From Silanimonas sp. (GTDB taxonomy: Bacteria; Pseudomonadota; Gammaproteobacteria; Xanthomonadales; Xanthomonadaceae), in the NCBI GenBank assembly GCA_018334015.1, contig JAGXTI010000037.1:21390-85389 (forward strand): a DNA stretch of 64,000 nucleotides, in the 5' to 3' direction. How positions within the stretch are numbered: the stretch's first letter is position 1; each line of letters starts with the position of its first letter. Below the pieces are notes generated by a model. That model saw only the letters and a list, made by a program, of their open reading frames with translations. It was not told the DNA's origin and ran no database searches. This document shows positions 23,170 to 35,600 of this stretch, piece by piece. The translations under genes and the position numbers were made by a program.

Positions 23170-24561
23170 TCAGGCGCCTGCGCCCGCCACCGTCATCCGC
23201 CCCACCAGCAGGCTGCCGACGGCGGTGGCCGAGCGCGGATCGATGTCGGCGCCCACGGCCTCGATCGCCAGAAACATCTCGCGCAGTTTGCCGGCGATGG
23301 TGAGTTCGTCCACGGGGTACGCAATCGCGCCGTCCTCGACCCAGAAGCCGGCCGCACCCCGCGAGTAATCGCCGGTGACGGTGTTCACACCCTGCCCCAT
23401 CAGTTCGGTCACCAGCAGGCCGCGGCGCATGCCCTTCAGCATCGAGGCGAGGCCCTCGGCATTGGCCGCGACCTCGAGGTTGTGCACACCACCGGCGTTG
23501 CCGGTGCTCTCCAGCCCCAGCCGCCGTGCCGAATAGGTGCCGAGCACGTAGCGTTGCAGCACGCCGTCCTCGATGAGGGCGGATTCGCGGGTGGCCACAC
23601 CATCGGCATCGAAATCGCCGCTGCGCCATCCGCCCTTGAGGTGCGGGCGCTCGACGATGCGGAATCCTTCGGGGAACAGCCGCTGGCCCTGCGCACCAAG
23701 GAGGAAGCTGGCCTTGCGGTACAGCGCGCCGCCCGATACGGCACCCACCAGGTGCGCGATCAGCGAACGCGCCACCTCGGGGGCGAACAGCACCGGGAAC
23801 TCGCCGGTCGGTGCAGGGCGCGGATCCAGCTTCTCCAGCGTGCGCAGGGCGGCCTTGTGGCCGACCTCGACGGCCGATTCCAGCGCCTCGGCGCGCAGTG
23901 CCGCCGTGTACCAGTGGCCACCCTGCATGGCATCGCCGCCGCCGGCGATCAGTGCAGCGCTGATCGAGTGGCTGGTGTTCTTCTCGCGACCGATGAAGCC
24001 GTGCGAATTGGCGTAGACCGACAGGCCCTCGTTGGTCGAGACGGAAGCCCCTTCCGAATTGCTGATGCGCGCATCGAGGCCGCGACCGGCGGCTTCCGCC
24101 TCCAACGCCAAAGCGACGGCAGCATCGGCCTCGATCGCCCAGGGGTGCCACTGCTCGAAATCACGCGAGCTGCGGGCCATGCGGGCTTCGTCGGCCAGGC
24201 CGTTGGCGGCATCGGCCTCGGTGTGCTTGGCGATGGCGCAAGCCATCTCGACCGTGCGGCGCAGGCTCTCGGGCTTCAGGTCGGCGGTGCTGGCATGGGC
24301 CTTGCGCTGGCCGAAATACACCGTGACAGCGATGCCGCGATCGCGGGTGCGCTCGACCGACTCGACCTCACCCACTCGCACATTGACCTCCAGACCGCAC
24401 TGATCGTGAGCGCTGGCTTCGGCTTGGCTGGCGCCGAGGCGGCGCGCTTCAGCCACAGCAAGAACGGAAAGCTCGGCCAGACGGTCGAGGGTGGTGTCGG
24501 CATCGGAGCGCGGCGCGGCGCTGGTGCTGGGGTTCACTGCGTTATCCTGTGCATTGTTCAT
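23170..24561 (-). CDS. pmbA: Metalloprotease PmbA (TldE)
   Basis: Partner of TldD in the heterodimeric TldD/TldE protease, which cleaves unfolded peptides and matures some RiPPs. PmbA is thought to be the non-catalytic half. It has 463 residues. Recognisable parts are ERTRDRGIAVTVYFGQRKAHASTADL (near 70), PVLFAPEVARSLIAHLVGAVSG (near 255), and the C-terminal NTVTGDYSRGAAGFWVEDG. It is divergent from darP, and tldD follows on the other side of darP. Confidence 0.93.
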   Translation of the reverse strand: MNNAQDNAVNPSTSAAPRSDADTTLDRLAELSVLAVAEARRLGASQAEASAHDQCGLEVNVRVGEVESVERTRDRGIAVTVYFGQRKAHASTADLKPESLRRTVEMACAIAKHTEADAANGLADEARMARSSRDFEQWHPWAIEADAAVALALEAEAAGRGLDARISNSEGASVSTNEGLSVYANSHGFIGREKNTSHSISAALIAGGGDAMQGGHWYTAALRAEALESAVEVGHKAALRTLEKLDPRPAPTGEFPVLFAPEVARSLIAHLVGAVSGGALYRKASFLLGAQGQRLFPEGFRIVERPHLKGGWRSGDFDADGVATRESALIEDGVLQRYVLGTYSARRLGLESTGNAGGVHNLEVAANAEGLASMLKGMRRGLLVTELMGQGVNTVTGDYSRGAAGFWVEDGAIAYPVDELTIAGKLREMFLAIEAVGADIDPRSATAVGSLLVGRMTVAGAGA

Positions 24562-24578
24562 CTGTACGGCCCCGGCGC

Positions 24579-25157
24579 ATGCGCGGACGCGACCCCGAAA
24601 CCGGCGAATTTCTCGACGAAAGCCGCAGCCAGAAACGGCGCGAAGCCCTCGATGTGCTGACCATGGCCGGCAAGCTGATGGACACCGGGCCTGCGACGCT
24701 GGCTCTGCTGCCGATGCCGGAGGAACTGCGCGCGCTGGTGCTCGACTCGCAGCGCATCAGCTCGCACATCGCGCGCAAGCGGCAGATGCAATGGCTGGCC
24801 AAGCAGATGCGCCGCGAAGACGACGAGGTGCTGGAGGTGCTGCGCGCCGCGCTCGAACACACCAAGGAGGACGCCCGCCGCGAGGCCGCCGCCCTGCATC
24901 GCGTCGAGCACTGGCGGCTGAAGATCGTCGACGGCGGCGATGAGGGGCTGGCGGCGTTCGTCGCGCTCTACCCGCTGGCCGACCGCCAGCAGCTGCGCAC
25001 ACTGGCGCGCAATGCCAAGGCGGAGCGCCTGGCCAACAAGCCGCCGCACGCCTTCCGCGAGCTGTTCCGGGTGCTGCGCGAGCTGATGGACGAGGCCGGA
25101 TCGCGGTCGCCGGGTGCGGGCACCGACGAGGACGGCCTCGAGCCCGACACCGGCTGA
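24579..25157 (+). CDS. darP: Ribosome biogenesis factor DarP (YjgA, DUF615)
   Basis: Binds 50S precursors and promotes peptidyl-transferase-centre maturation. The 192-residue product is highly charged and helical. KSL-type features of the family are present: RDPETGEFLDESRSQKRRE at the start, HIARKRQMQWLAKQMR near 75, and LRTLARNAKAERLANKPPHAFRELFRVLRE near 150. ATG 24579 is chosen because it opens the conserved region. A TATCCT at 24543-24548 in the 17-base divergent gap and the pmbA 5' end may be its -10 box. Confidence 0.9.
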   Translation: MRGRDPETGEFLDESRSQKRREALDVLTMAGKLMDTGPATLALLPMPEELRALVLDSQRISSHIARKRQMQWLAKQMRREDDEVLEVLRAALEHTKEDARREAAALHRVEHWRLKIVDGGDEGLAAFVALYPLADRQQLRTLARNAKAERLANKPPHAFRELFRVLRELMDEAGSRSPGAGTDEDGLEPDTG

Positions 25158-25198
25158 AACTGCGGCACTCACGCCCCCACGGGGCTTGGCCCCGCGCA

Positions 25199-26638
25199 TC
25201 AGGCTTTCGTCCCACCCACCGTCATCTGCGCGATCTTGAGCGAAGGCTGGCCCACGCCCACCGGCACGCTCTGGCCGTTCTTGCCGCAGACGCCCACGCC
25301 GGCATCGAGCTGCAGGTCGTTGCCGATCATGGTGACGCGGTTCATCACTTCGGGGCCGTTGCCGATCAGCGTGGCGCCCTTCACCGGCGCGGTGATGCGG
25401 CCGTTCTCGATCAGGTAGGCCTCGCTCGCCGAGAACACGAACTTGCCGGTGGTGATGTCGACCTGGCCGCCGCCAAAGTTCGGCGCGAACAGGCCACGCT
25501 CGACCGAGGCGATCATGTCGGCCAGCGTGTGCGAACCGGCGGCCATGGTGGTGTTGGTCATGCGCGGCATCGGCAGGTGGGCGAAACTCTCGCGGCGGCC
25601 GTTGCCGGTGCGCGCCACACCCATCAGGCGGGCGTTGAGGCTGTCCTGCAGGTAGCCCTTGAGGATGCCGTCCTCGATCAGCACGGTGCGCTGCGTCGGT
25701 GTGCCTTCATCATCGATGTTCAACGATCCTCTGCGCGCGTCGAGCGTGCCGTCGTCGATGACGGTGACGCCTGCGGCTGCGACGCGCTCACCGATGCGGC
25801 CCGAATAGATCGAGGTGCCCTTGCGGTTGAAATCGCCCTCCAGACCGTGGCCGACCGCCTCGTGCAGCAGCACGCCGGGCCAGCCGGGACCGAGCACCAC
25901 CGGCATCGCACCGGCCGGGGCATCGATCGCTTCGAGGTTCACCAGCGCCTGGCGCAACGCCTCCTTCGCGAATCCTTCCGCACGGCCGCCCGCGAACAGT
26001 TCGATGTAATCAAAGCGCCCACCGCCGCCGGCATAACCGGATTCGCGGCGACCGTTCTGCTCGACGATCACCTGCACATTGAAGCGCACCAGCGGGCGCA
26101 CGTCGGCGGCCAGCGTGCCGTCGGCGCGGGCGATGAGCACCGTGTCGACCGCGGCCGACAGCGAGGCGCTGACCTGCACCACGCGCGGGTCGGCGGCGCG
26201 CACCCAGGCCTCGATCTCGCGCAGCTTGGCGAGCTTGCCCTCGGGTGCGTAGCACTCGATCGGATCGATCGCCGGGTAGAGCGCGTGCCCATGCACCGAG
26301 ACACGCTGGCCGCGCGGCGTCTTCAGGCCCTCGCGGCTGATCGCACGGGCGGCGCGGGCCGATTCGAGCAGGGCCGGCAGGTCGATTTCATCCGTGTAGG
26401 CGAAGCCGGTCTTCTCGCCGCTGAGGGCGCGCACGCCCACACCCTGCTCGATGCTGTGGGCGCCGTCCTTGACGATGCCGTCCTCGACCGTCCAGCTCTC
26501 GCGACGGCTGTGCTGGAAATAGAGGTCGCCGTCGTCAACACCGGGGCCGAGCAGTTCGGCCAGCGCGCGGTCGACGTCGTCGAGGCCGAGGCCGGTCGGG
26601 GTCAGCAGGGTGCGTTCGGCGAGTTCGAGCGGGGTCAT
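25199..26638 (-). CDS. tldD: Metalloprotease TldD
   Basis: Catalytic half of the TldD/TldE protease. The 479 residues contain the HExxxH zinc motif in [13 protein letters not shown] (near residue 258) and the C-terminal [17 protein letters not shown] with its metal-liganding Cys. The start ATG overlaps the stop of yhdP (ATGA), so it is coupled to that gene. The maf-rng-yhdP-tldD order matches other gammaproteobacteria. A longer same-frame opening to 27052 lies in yhdP and is not real. Confidence 0.95.
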   Translation of the reverse strand: MTPLELAERTLLTPTGLGLDDVDRALAELLGPGVDDGDLYFQHSRRESWTVEDGIVKDGAHSIEQGVGVRALSGEKTGFAYTDEIDLPALLESARAARAISREGLKTPRGQRVSVHGHALYPAIDPIECYAPEGKLAKLREIEAWVRAADPRVVQVSASLSAAVDTVLIARADGTLAADVRPLVRFNVQVIVEQNGRRESGYAGGGGRFDYIELFAGGRAEGFAKEALRQALVNLEAIDAPAGAMPVVLGPGWPGVLLHEAVGHGLEGDFNRKGTSIYSGRIGERVAAAGVTVIDDGTLDARRGSLNIDDEGTPTQRTVLIEDGILKGYLQDSLNARLMGVARTGNGRRESFAHLPMPRMTNTTMAAGSHTLADMIASVERGLFAPNFGGGQVDITTGKFVFSASEAYLIENGRITAPVKGATLIGNGPEVMNRVTMIGNDLQLDAGVGVCGKNGQSVPVGVGQPSLKIAQMTVGGTKA

Positions 26639-29600
26639 GGCGGATCCGGGGGGCGCAGGGCGGGCGAGACAACGGGGGGTGCGGGCACCGTTGTCGGAGT
26701 GCTGCGGGCCGTGACCGCCGGCAGCCCCGGCAAGGTGATGGGGGCGGCTGCGGTTTCCGGCAAGGGCCGTGCTGTTGGCCGGCCCGGGCCGCGTTCGAGC
26801 ACCCGCACCTCGGGATCGGCCCACGGCCCCTGCACGCTGTAGACGGTGCGGGTGGCCTGCTTGAGCGGCAACTGGAACACCGCCTGCGCCACGGCGCCGA
26901 GGGCCGCGCCGGCCGGTCCGCCGGTGAAAGCGCCGAGAGCCGGCAACACCCCGCCGGCCTTGGGCAGCACCTCGACGCGCTGGTCGTACTGGCGTGCTGC
27001 CAGCGCCGTGGTGCCGCTGATGCGGATCTCGGCAGCCGGCCCATCGATCCACAGGTTCTCGGTGCGGGCGGCGCCGGCCTCGAACTGGAAATCACCGCGC
27101 ATGGCGTTGAAGGCAAAGCCCTTGGCGAAGAAATCGCTGAAATCCAGCGCCAGTCGGCTCGGAATCTCGGCGATCGAAACGAGACCCAGCAACCGACCGG
27201 TGCCCGGCTCGACATCGAGCAGGCGGCCCTTGCCGACCTCGACCCGCAGGCTGCCCTCGTAACGGTCGAGGCGGAAACTGCCGGGCGAGCCGGGCCAGCC
27301 GCCGACCATCCGCGCATTGATCGGCCCGTCCTCGACCATGCCGACAAAGCCCAGGGCATCCAGCATGCTGCCCAGACTCGCGGCCTCGAAATCGAGCACG
27401 AAGCGCGAGCGCGTGCGATCACCGATCCGCGTCCAGTGGCCGCTGGCGGCCAGGTCAAAGGCTTCGGATGCCGTGCTGAAACGGTCGATGTGCAGGCCCT
27501 CCGGGGTCGGGAAGGTCTGCAGCACGGCACGTCCCAGTCGGGCCTCGCCGAGCCGGAGGTCCTCGATGCGGAAATCCATCGGCGGCAACCGTGCCGGGTC
27601 GGCGTCGTCCACCGCCGGGGCGTCGCCAGCGCGGCCGGTCATCGCCTCGGTGTCCATCGGCGGCCAGTGGAGCCGCGCGAAGCGGCCCTGCACTGTCGCG
27701 CCCTCGCCCAGCGGTACCCGCACCGTCCCGGCGATGGCCGCGCCCTCGAAGGCCACGTGCAGGCCCTGCAGATCGCGGCGGAGTTCGACCCGGCCGTCGC
27801 CGAAACTGCGATCCAGCACATCGATCGCACCGACCTCGACATCGACCGAGCGCAGGCCGCCCTGACCGGCACCCCCGGCCGCCGCGGCCGCCACCCAGCC
27901 AGCGATGTCGAGGCTCGGCATCCGACCGTGCACGGCGATACCGGCCTCGGGCAGTGCCATCGGCCGGGCAATGCCACCGAACTCGGCCACCGCCGCGAAC
28001 GGCCGGACGCCATCGCCCAGCTGACCGCGCAGGCGCATCAGACGCCCGAGGTTGAGCTGCATTTCGCCGGCGTTCACCGGCAACGGCAGCTCCAGGCGCA
28101 GTGGCAGGGCGGTGGCGGCGCTTTTTCGCAGCGGGGCCGGCAGGCCGAGCCGGGTGCCGACCAGGTCGGAGGCCAGCCGCAGTCGCGCCGGCGGCAGACG
28201 ACCATCGGCCGCGCGCTCGGGCACCGTCACCGCGACCCGCCAGGCACTGCTGCCCTGCAACCAGCTCTCCAGCCAGGCCAGCTCGGGTGCCCGGCGCAGC
28301 AGCACCGCGGGGGGCAACTCGGCCTCGACATCGAACTCGGCGGCGTTGGCTGCATCGGTCACACGATCGCCCAAGCGCAAGCTGAAACGGGCCGGATGCT
28401 GCTGGTAGAGCACCGGCAGCGCGTCCACCGACATGCCGCGCTCAGTGAAGGGCACCGTCCCGCGCACGTCATCAAAGCGCAGGTCCCAGCGGCGATCGGC
28501 CAGGCGGGTGCCGTCGAGGTGCAACTCGCCGGTCACCTGTTCTTGACCGAGGCCCCGCACCAGGGGCAGGCGCAGGCGCACATCCGCCCGTGCCGGGCCA
28601 CTGATCGAAAGCGCATCGAGGTGTTCGCCGAGTTCCCGCCGCAGCGGCGAGGCCAGCAGCAAGCGGCGCAGCCCGGCGGCCTCCTCGCCGCCGCGCAGTT
28701 CGAGGTCCAGCCAAGCGCGACGGAAATCGGTGATGCGGCCCTCGGCCGCGGCCACCGGCACCTCGAGCAAACGCCCCTGCAGGCCCTCCAGACGCAGGCC
28801 CGGTCCGTCGAACACCACCTCACCCGAAAGGTCGGTGGCCTCAGGCCAGTCGGGGTTGAACCGCAGCCGCACATCGTCGAGCCGGACCCGCGCCTCGAAG
28901 AGCCCCTCGCCGGTGCGGAACGGCCAGTCTCCGAACGCCCCGGCCATGACCAGCCGCGCCGAATCGGCACGGCCGGCCAACAGAGCCTCGTCGAGCCAGC
29001 GCCGGGTCGGTTCGGGCATGGCGGTGTGCGGCCAGTAGCGGCGCAGAGCCTGCAGATCGAAAGGCTCGAAAGCGGCCGCCAGCTCGAGGCGTGGCGCGGC
29101 ACCGGCACCGGGCAGCTCGAGCGCGAAACGCGGCTGTAGGCGCAGGCCCGGCGCATCGATCTGCAGGCCGCCACTGCCGAGACCGAACCCCGCCGAAGCT
29201 TCGCTACCGGTGTCTGCCGACTCGCGCCAGAGCACCAGATCACCATCAAGACGGAGCGGCAGCGGCACCGACCATTCGCTCGGCCAGTCGAGTTGCAGGT
29301 CCTGCTGGCGCAGGGCCAGCACAGCACCCGCGCCATCGAACTGCAACTCACCCGCAAGGCCGGCGAGACCGGGCTTGCGCCCGACCGCAACGAAGCCGGC
29401 CGATTCCAGGCGTGCCCGGCCGTGCAGGGCACCGCTTTCGCCCGCGAGGGCGAGCTCGCGCAGGGTGCCAGAGGGTCGCGCCGCGGCCAGCCAGCCGGCC
29501 AGCGCGGGCGACAGCGGGCCGTTGAGCGCGGCCAGCGCCAGCAGGGGTGCGAGATCGATGCGATCGGCCTCGACCGCGCGGACCGGACCGCCGGCCATCC

Positions 29601-30573
29601 AGAACCGCTCGATCCGCTGCGAGGCACCGGCATGGCGGAAGCGCCCCTCCGGCACCGACAACTGCCAGCCGCCCTCGGCACCGGCGCTCCAGCGCGCGGC
29701 AAAACGCGCTTCCTCGAAGCGCAGTGCCGGACCGCCCTCTTGCCGCGCCAGATCGAGGCCGCGCAGATCGGCGTCGAACTGCAGGACGCTGACGCGGTGC
29801 TCCTGCAGCCGTCCCCAGACCTCGAGGCGGCCGGCACCGGCCGTCCATTCCAGTTGATGGCCGGCGAGCAGGCCGCGCCAGTCGGCCAGGCCCTCACCCT
29901 CGGTGCCGAGCCAGAACGCCCCTTCGCTGCCGTCGCGGGCCAGCCGCACGGCCAACTCGAGCGGTTCGCCGCCCTGCGCCGGCCAGAGCCGGGCACCGCC
30001 CCGCAACTGGCCGCCATCGACCCGCAGCCGCAGGTCGGCGCGGGGCAGTGTCTGCTGCATGCCCCAGCGTTCGGCCGCGATCACGAGCCGGGCGTTCTGC
30101 ACCCGCAACTCACCAAAGCCTTCGAGCAGATCGAGTGGATCGACCCGCGGCAGCCGCGGCCTCGGCAGGCCCTCGATCCGCCAGCGGCCCTCGTCGTCCT
30201 GGTGCAGGGTGAGGGCCAAGCCAGAGATGCTCAACTCGGTGAAGGGCATGCCGGGCAACAAGCCGGAATAGACCGAGAACTGCAGTTCAGCCGTGCCCAC
30301 CACCAGCGCTGCCTCGCCCTCGCCCACCACCAGATCGTGCAGGCGTAGACGCGGGCCGCGCCGGGTCCAGCGGGCATCGAGGGCGGAAAAAGCCACCGGC
30401 TGATCCACCCGTTCCGAGAGCCAGGCCGCCACTTCGTCGGGATGCCGATCGACCACCGGAAGCAGCTGGTTGGCGAGCCCGACCAGCGCGGCCAGCAGGA
30501 TCAGCGCGACCAGAGCGCCATAGGTCAAGCTCCGGCGGAGACGACGCCAGCGGCGGCGGGGACGGGCATGCAC
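26635..30573 (-). CDS. yhdP: YhdP family AsmA-like lipid-transport protein (DUF3971)
   Basis: Very large inner-membrane-anchored protein of the AsmA/VPS13-like group. In E. coli YhdP helps move phospholipid from inner to outer membrane. The 1312 residues start with a basic cytoplasmic segment and one membrane helix (about 17-37). A long periplasmic beta-rich region follows, ending in an AsmA-like C-terminal domain with [27 protein letters not shown] Pro-rich tail of about 40 residues closes it. It lies 19 bases after rng and overlaps tldD. Confidence 0.92.
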   Translation of the reverse strand: MHARPRRRWRRLRRSLTYGALVALILLAALVGLANQLLPVVDRHPDEVAAWLSERVDQPVAFSALDARWTRRGPRLRLHDLVVGEGEAALVVGTAELQFSVYSGLLPGMPFTELSISGLALTLHQDDEGRWRIEGLPRPRLPRVDPLDLLEGFGELRVQNARLVIAAERWGMQQTLPRADLRLRVDGGQLRGGARLWPAQGGEPLELAVRLARDGSEGAFWLGTEGEGLADWRGLLAGHQLEWTAGAGRLEVWGRLQEHRVSVLQFDADLRGLDLARQEGGPALRFEEARFAARWSAGAEGGWQLSVPEGRFRHAGASQRIERFWMAGGPVRAVEADRIDLAPLLALAALNGPLSPALAGWLAAARPSGTLRELALAGESGALHGRARLESAGFVAVGRKPGLAGLAGELQFDGAGAVLALRQQDLQLDWPSEWSVPLPLRLDGDLVLWRESADTGSEASAGFGLGSGGLQIDAPGLRLQPRFALELPGAGAAPRLELAAAFEPFDLQALRRYWPHTAMPEPTRRWLDEALLAGRADSARLVMAGAFGDWPFRTGEGLFEARVRLDDVRLRFNPDWPEATDLSGEVVFDGPGLRLEGLQGRLLEVPVAAAEGRITDFRRAWLDLELRGGEEAAGLRRLLLASPLRRELGEHLDALSISGPARADVRLRLPLVRGLGQEQVTGELHLDGTRLADRRWDLRFDDVRGTVPFTERGMSVDALPVLYQQHPARFSLRLGDRVTDAANAAEFDVEAELPPAVLLRRAPELAWLESWLQGSSAWRVAVTVPERAADGRLPPARLRLASDLVGTRLGLPAPLRKSAATALPLRLELPLPVNAGEMQLNLGRLMRLRGQLGDGVRPFAAVAEFGGIARPMALPEAGIAVHGRMPSLDIAGWVAAAAAGGAGQGGLRSVDVEVGAIDVLDRSFGDGRVELRRDLQGLHVAFEGAAIAGTVRVPLGEGATVQGRFARLHWPPMDTEAMTGRAGDAPAVDDADPARLPPMDFRIEDLRLGEARLGRAVLQTFPTPEGLHIDRFSTASEAFDLAASGHWTRIGDRTRSRFVLDFEAASLGSMLDALGFVGMVEDGPINARMVGGWPGSPGSFRLDRYEGSLRVEVGKGRLLDVEPGTGRLLGLVSIAEIPSRLALDFSDFFAKGFAFNAMRGDFQFEAGAARTENLWIDGPAAEIRISGTTALAARQYDQRVEVLPKAGGVLPALGAFTGGPAGAALGAVAQAVFQLPLKQATRTVYSVQGPWADPEVRVLERGPGRPTARPLPETAAAPITLPGLPAVTARSTPTTVPAPPVVSPALRPPDPP

Positions 30574-30592
30574 GGGTGCGATCCGGGCCGCC

Positions 30593-32070
30593 TCAGAGCA
30601 GGACCACGTCGTACTGCTCCTGGCCGTACTGCTCGTCGGCCTGGAAGCGGATCGACTTGCCGAGGAACTCCTCCAACTCGGCCACCGCCACCGACTCCTC
30701 CTCGGTGATGCGGTTGACCACCGCCGGCGCGGCGATCACCAGCAGCCGCTCGGCCTCGAACTGACGCACGGCGCGGGTGCATTCGCGGAACACTTCGTAG
30801 GTCACCGTTTCCGGCGACTTGACCACCCCGCGGCCGTTGCAGGCCACACAGGGCTCACAGAGCTGGCGCTCCAGGCTCTCGGTGGTGCGTTTGCGGGTCA
30901 TCTCGACCAGGCCAAGCGGCGAGAAGTCGTAGACCGTGGTCTTGGCATGGTCACGCGCCAGCCCCTTCTCCAGCGTGCGCAGCACCTGGCGGCGGTGGTC
31001 GGCATCGTGCATGTCGATGAAGTCGATGATGATGATGCCGCCCAGGTTGCGCAGTCGCAGTTGCCGCGCCACGGCCTGGGCGGCTTCGAGGTTGGTGCGG
31101 AAAGCGGTTTCCTCCAGGTTGCGCTGACCGAGGAAGGAGCCGGTGTTGACATCGACCGTGGTCATCGCCTCGGTCTGGTCGAGCACCAGGTAGCCGCCCG
31201 ACTTCAGCGGCACCTCCTTCTGCAGGGCGCGGGAAATCTCGTCCTCGACACCGTTCAGGTCGAACAGTGGCCGTTCGCCAAGGTAATGTTCGATGCGGCC
31301 GGCCAACTCGGGCATGAACTGGCCGGTGAAACGCAGCAGCCGTTCATGCGTCTCGCGGGAATCGACCAGCACGCGGTCGATCTGGCCGCACATCAGGTCG
31401 CGCAGGGCACGCAGCGGCAGCGCGAGGTCCTCGTAGATGCACGCACCGACCGCGGTGGCGGCGCTGGCCTCGCGGATCAGTTGCCAGGCCAGCCGCAGGT
31501 AGGCCACATCGGCCTCGAGGGCTTCCCGCGCCAGGCCCTCGGCATTGGTGCGGACGATGAAGCCCATGCCGCTGCCGTTCGCGAGCTCGGCGACGACGGC
31601 CTTCAGTCGGGCACGCTCGGCGTCGTCCTCGATGCGGGCGGAAACGCCGATCACCTTCGAGTAGGGCAGCAGCACGAGGTAGCGCGAGGGAATGCTGACC
31701 TGCGTGGTGAGCCTGGCCCCCTTGCCGCCGATCGGGTCCTTGACCACCTGAACGACCAGTTCCTGACCCTCGTGCACCAAGGCCGTGATCGAGGGCGGTG
31801 GCGACGGTGGGCCGGCGTCTTCACCGTCGGCCGGTGCCCCTTGAGGAGGACGCACGATGTCGGAGGCGTGCAGGAAGGCGGCCCGCTCCAGCCCGACATC
31901 GACGAAGGCCGCCTGCATGCCCGGCATGACCCGCTGCACCCGGCCCCTGTAGAGGTTGCCGACCACCCCGCGACGCAGGCTGCGCTCGAGGTGCAGCTCC
32001 TGCAGCATGCCCTGCTCGACCAGAGCGACCCGCGTTTCACGCGGGGTGACGTTGATCAGGATCTCGGCGC

Positions 32071-32074
<4 letters not shown>
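30593..32074 (-). CDS. rng: Ribonuclease G
   Basis: Endoribonuclease of the RNase E/G family, processing 16S rRNA 5' ends and some mRNAs. The 493 residues begin [16 protein letters not shown], followed by the S1 domain ([22 protein letters not shown]), the DNase-I-like catalytic part ([27 protein letters not shown]) and the zinc-link Cys pair CEPCVAC. The TTG start at 32072-32074 overlaps the TGA of maf (TTGA). No in-frame ATG or GTG lies nearby, so the rare start is well supported. Confidence 0.95.
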
Positions 32075-32640
<566 letters not shown>

Positions 32641-32665
32641 GCCCCAAGCATACCCAGCCCTGCGC

Positions 32666-32671
32666 TATCCT
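32666..32671 (+). promoter_or_regulatory. Putative -10 box of leaderless diguanylate cyclase gene
   Basis: TATCCT, followed after exactly 6 bases by the ATG at 32678. No clear -35 box is seen. The maf start is at 32640 on the other strand, so the two genes share this small control region. Confidence 0.4.
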
Positions 32672-32677
32672 AGGCGG

Positions 32678-35600
32678 ATGGTCTGGGCCATCTCCCGCGC
32701 CGCGTTGTGGCTCCTGCTGCTGGCCCTGACGGCTGGCCCTTTGGCCGCGCTCGATCCGCAACGCCGCTTCACCGATCTCGCCCTCGACCAGTGGACCGCC
32801 GCCGACGGCCTGCCGCAGAACGCCGTGCTGGCTCTGGGCCAGGACCGGCACGGCTACCTCTGGGTCGGCACCCAGGCCGGGGTGGCGCGCTTCGACGGCG
32901 TGCGCTTCGAACGCTTCGATCGCCGCCGCACCGGCGGAATCGATACGGCGGCCCCGGAATCCCATTTCCGCGACAGCGCTGGCCGGGTCTGGTTCGGTAC
33001 CCGCAACGGTGCACTGCGCCTGTACGGCGACGCCATCCATCGCCATGCCGCTGCCGGCACCCCGCAACCGGTGCAGGCCATCGCCGAATGGCCGGCCGGG
33101 CGCCTGCTGTTCGGCACCCCGACCGGTCTGCTGGCCAAGGCCCCGGACGGCGCGCTGCTGCCGGCCGCCCTGCCTGGCTTTGACATCACCGCCCTGCTGG
33201 CGGCGGACGAGGGCCTCTGGGTCGGCACCCCGGGCCGACTGTTGCGTCTCGATGACCACCGGCAACGCAGCATCGAACTGCCCGGCCAACCCAGCCCACG
33301 CATCCAGCACCTGCTGGCGGAAGGCAGATCCCTCTGGATCGGCACGCCCACGGGCCTGTGGCGGATGGAGGGCGAGGCCGCTCCGCAGAAGCTGGCCGAC
33401 ACCCCCGGACTGGCCGGCCAGCCGATCAGTGAACTGTGCGCCGATGCCGGCGGCAGCCTCTGGGTGGCGACCCCACAGCGCCTGTTCCGGCGACCGCCGG
33501 GCGGGGGCTTCGAGCCGATCGCCGACCGCGATTTCGTGCGCAACGCTTGGATCAGTGCCTGCTTCGAGGACCGCGAGGGCCATCTCTGGCTGGGCAGCCA
33601 CACCGAGGGCCTGTTCCGGCTCTGGGACGGCCTGATCACCCGGATCACCGAGCGCGACGGCCTGAGCGAGCCCTTCGTCTGGTCGCTCGAACGCGCCCCC
33701 GACCGGGCCGTGTTGATCGGCAGCAACCGCGGCCTCTTCCGCTGGCAGGCCGATCGCGTCGAACGTCTGGTGGCCCCCGAAGCCCTGCCCGATCCGGCGG
33801 TCTACGAACTGGCGCGGGTCGGCCCAGCGGCGGTCTGGGTGGGCACCCGCGGCGGCCTGCGCGCCTGGCAGGACGGTCGCCTGCAACGCCCCGCCGGTGC
33901 CGAGGCGCTCGAGGGTCTGCAGATCAACACCATCGTCGAGGACCACGGCTCGGTCTGGGTCGGCAGCAGCGGCGGCCTGTTTCGCGCCCAAGCCGGCGGG
34001 CCGCTTGCCGCCGTGGCCAGTGCCGAACTGGACGGAACGCTCGCTCGCGTCCGTGCCCTGTTGCCGCTCGACCCCGACAGTGTGCTGGTCGGGACCGAAT
34101 CCGGCCTGCGCCGGCTCGACGGCGAGGTGCTGAGCAAACCGGTCTGGGCCCGGCTGCTGCGCGAACGGATGGTGACGAGTTTCCTGCCGCTCGACGACGG
34201 CCGCCTGCTGGTGGCCGGCCTCGATGCCGGCATCGTGGTGGTGGCCAGCGACCGGGCCGTGTTGCTGGAGCCGGGCCTGCAACTGCCGGAGGCCAGCCTC
34301 TGGGCCATGCGCCGGATCGGCGATTGGATCTACGTCAGCTCGACCGAAGGCCTGTTCCGGCTGCCGCTCGCCGCCCTGCCCGACCCGCGCACTGCCGCAC
34401 CGGCCGAAAACCTGCTCGCCGAATGGGTGGTGTCGATGGACGGTCGCAGCCAGAGCGGTCAGCGAGCCCGCTGCTGCAACGGTGGCGCGCGTTCGCGGAT
34501 GCTGCTGGTCGACGACCAGTTGTGGCTGCCGTCGATCTCGGGCGTGCTCAAGATCGATCCGGAGGCGGCGAGCCGGACGCGGGTCGAGCCGCTGGTGCGC
34601 ATCGAGGCGGTGCAACAAGGCGAACTTCGGCATTTCGCCGATGCCGGCGAATTCGTGCTGCGCGGCGAACACCGCGACCTGCGCATCGACTACACCGCAC
34701 TCTACTTCCGCAACCCGGCGGCACTGCGCTTCGAGTACCGGCTGGAGGGTTTCGATCGCGACTGGATCGATGCCGGCGTGCGGCGCAGCGCCTTCTACAC
34801 CAACCTGCCGCCCGGCGATTTCCGCTTCCGGGTACGCGTCCTCAACGGCCGAGGTGCGCCGATCGAGGCCGAGTCACCGATGCCGATCCGCGTGCTACCG
34901 CACTGGCACGAACGTGGCGATGTGCGGCTGCTGCTCGGCCTGTTGGCCCTGGGCCTGGTCGCCGCCGGCGTGCTGCTGGCCCTGCGCGCCCAGCGCCGGC
35001 AGACGCTGCGCCTGCAAGCCCTGGTGGCCGAACGCACCGCGCAATTGCAGCGCGTCAACACCCGGCTGCAGCAGGCCAACGAGTCGCTGGCCATCGAAAG
35101 CCAGACCGATCCCCTGACCGGACTGCCCAACCGCCGGGCCCTGTTCCGGCAAATGCCGGAACTGCTGGCCCGTCATCCCGAGGGCGTGGTGCTCGCCCTC
35201 ATCGACCTCGACCACTTCAAGCGGGTCAACGACCATTTCGGCCATGCCACCGGCGATGTGGTGCTGCGCGAGTTCGCCGGCTTCCTGCGGCGCACCATCC
35301 GCGACGGCGACCTGGTCGGGCGCTGGGGTGGCGAGGAGTTTCTGGTGGTATTCGCCGGGCTGAGCGTGGCCCAAACGCCGGCACGTTTGTCGCGGTTGCT
35401 GGAGGACGGCAACGCCTTGGTGCTCGAGATCGAAGGCCAGCGTCTGCAACCGGGGTTCTCGGTGGGCTGGACCTGCCACCCCCTGGGCCGTACCGCCACC
35501 AGCGATTGGGCGCACGCTTTGGAACTGGCCGATGCCGCCCTCTATGACGCCAAGCACCGGGGCCGTGCCACCTGGTCCGGGCTGGTGGCCGGGCCGGCTG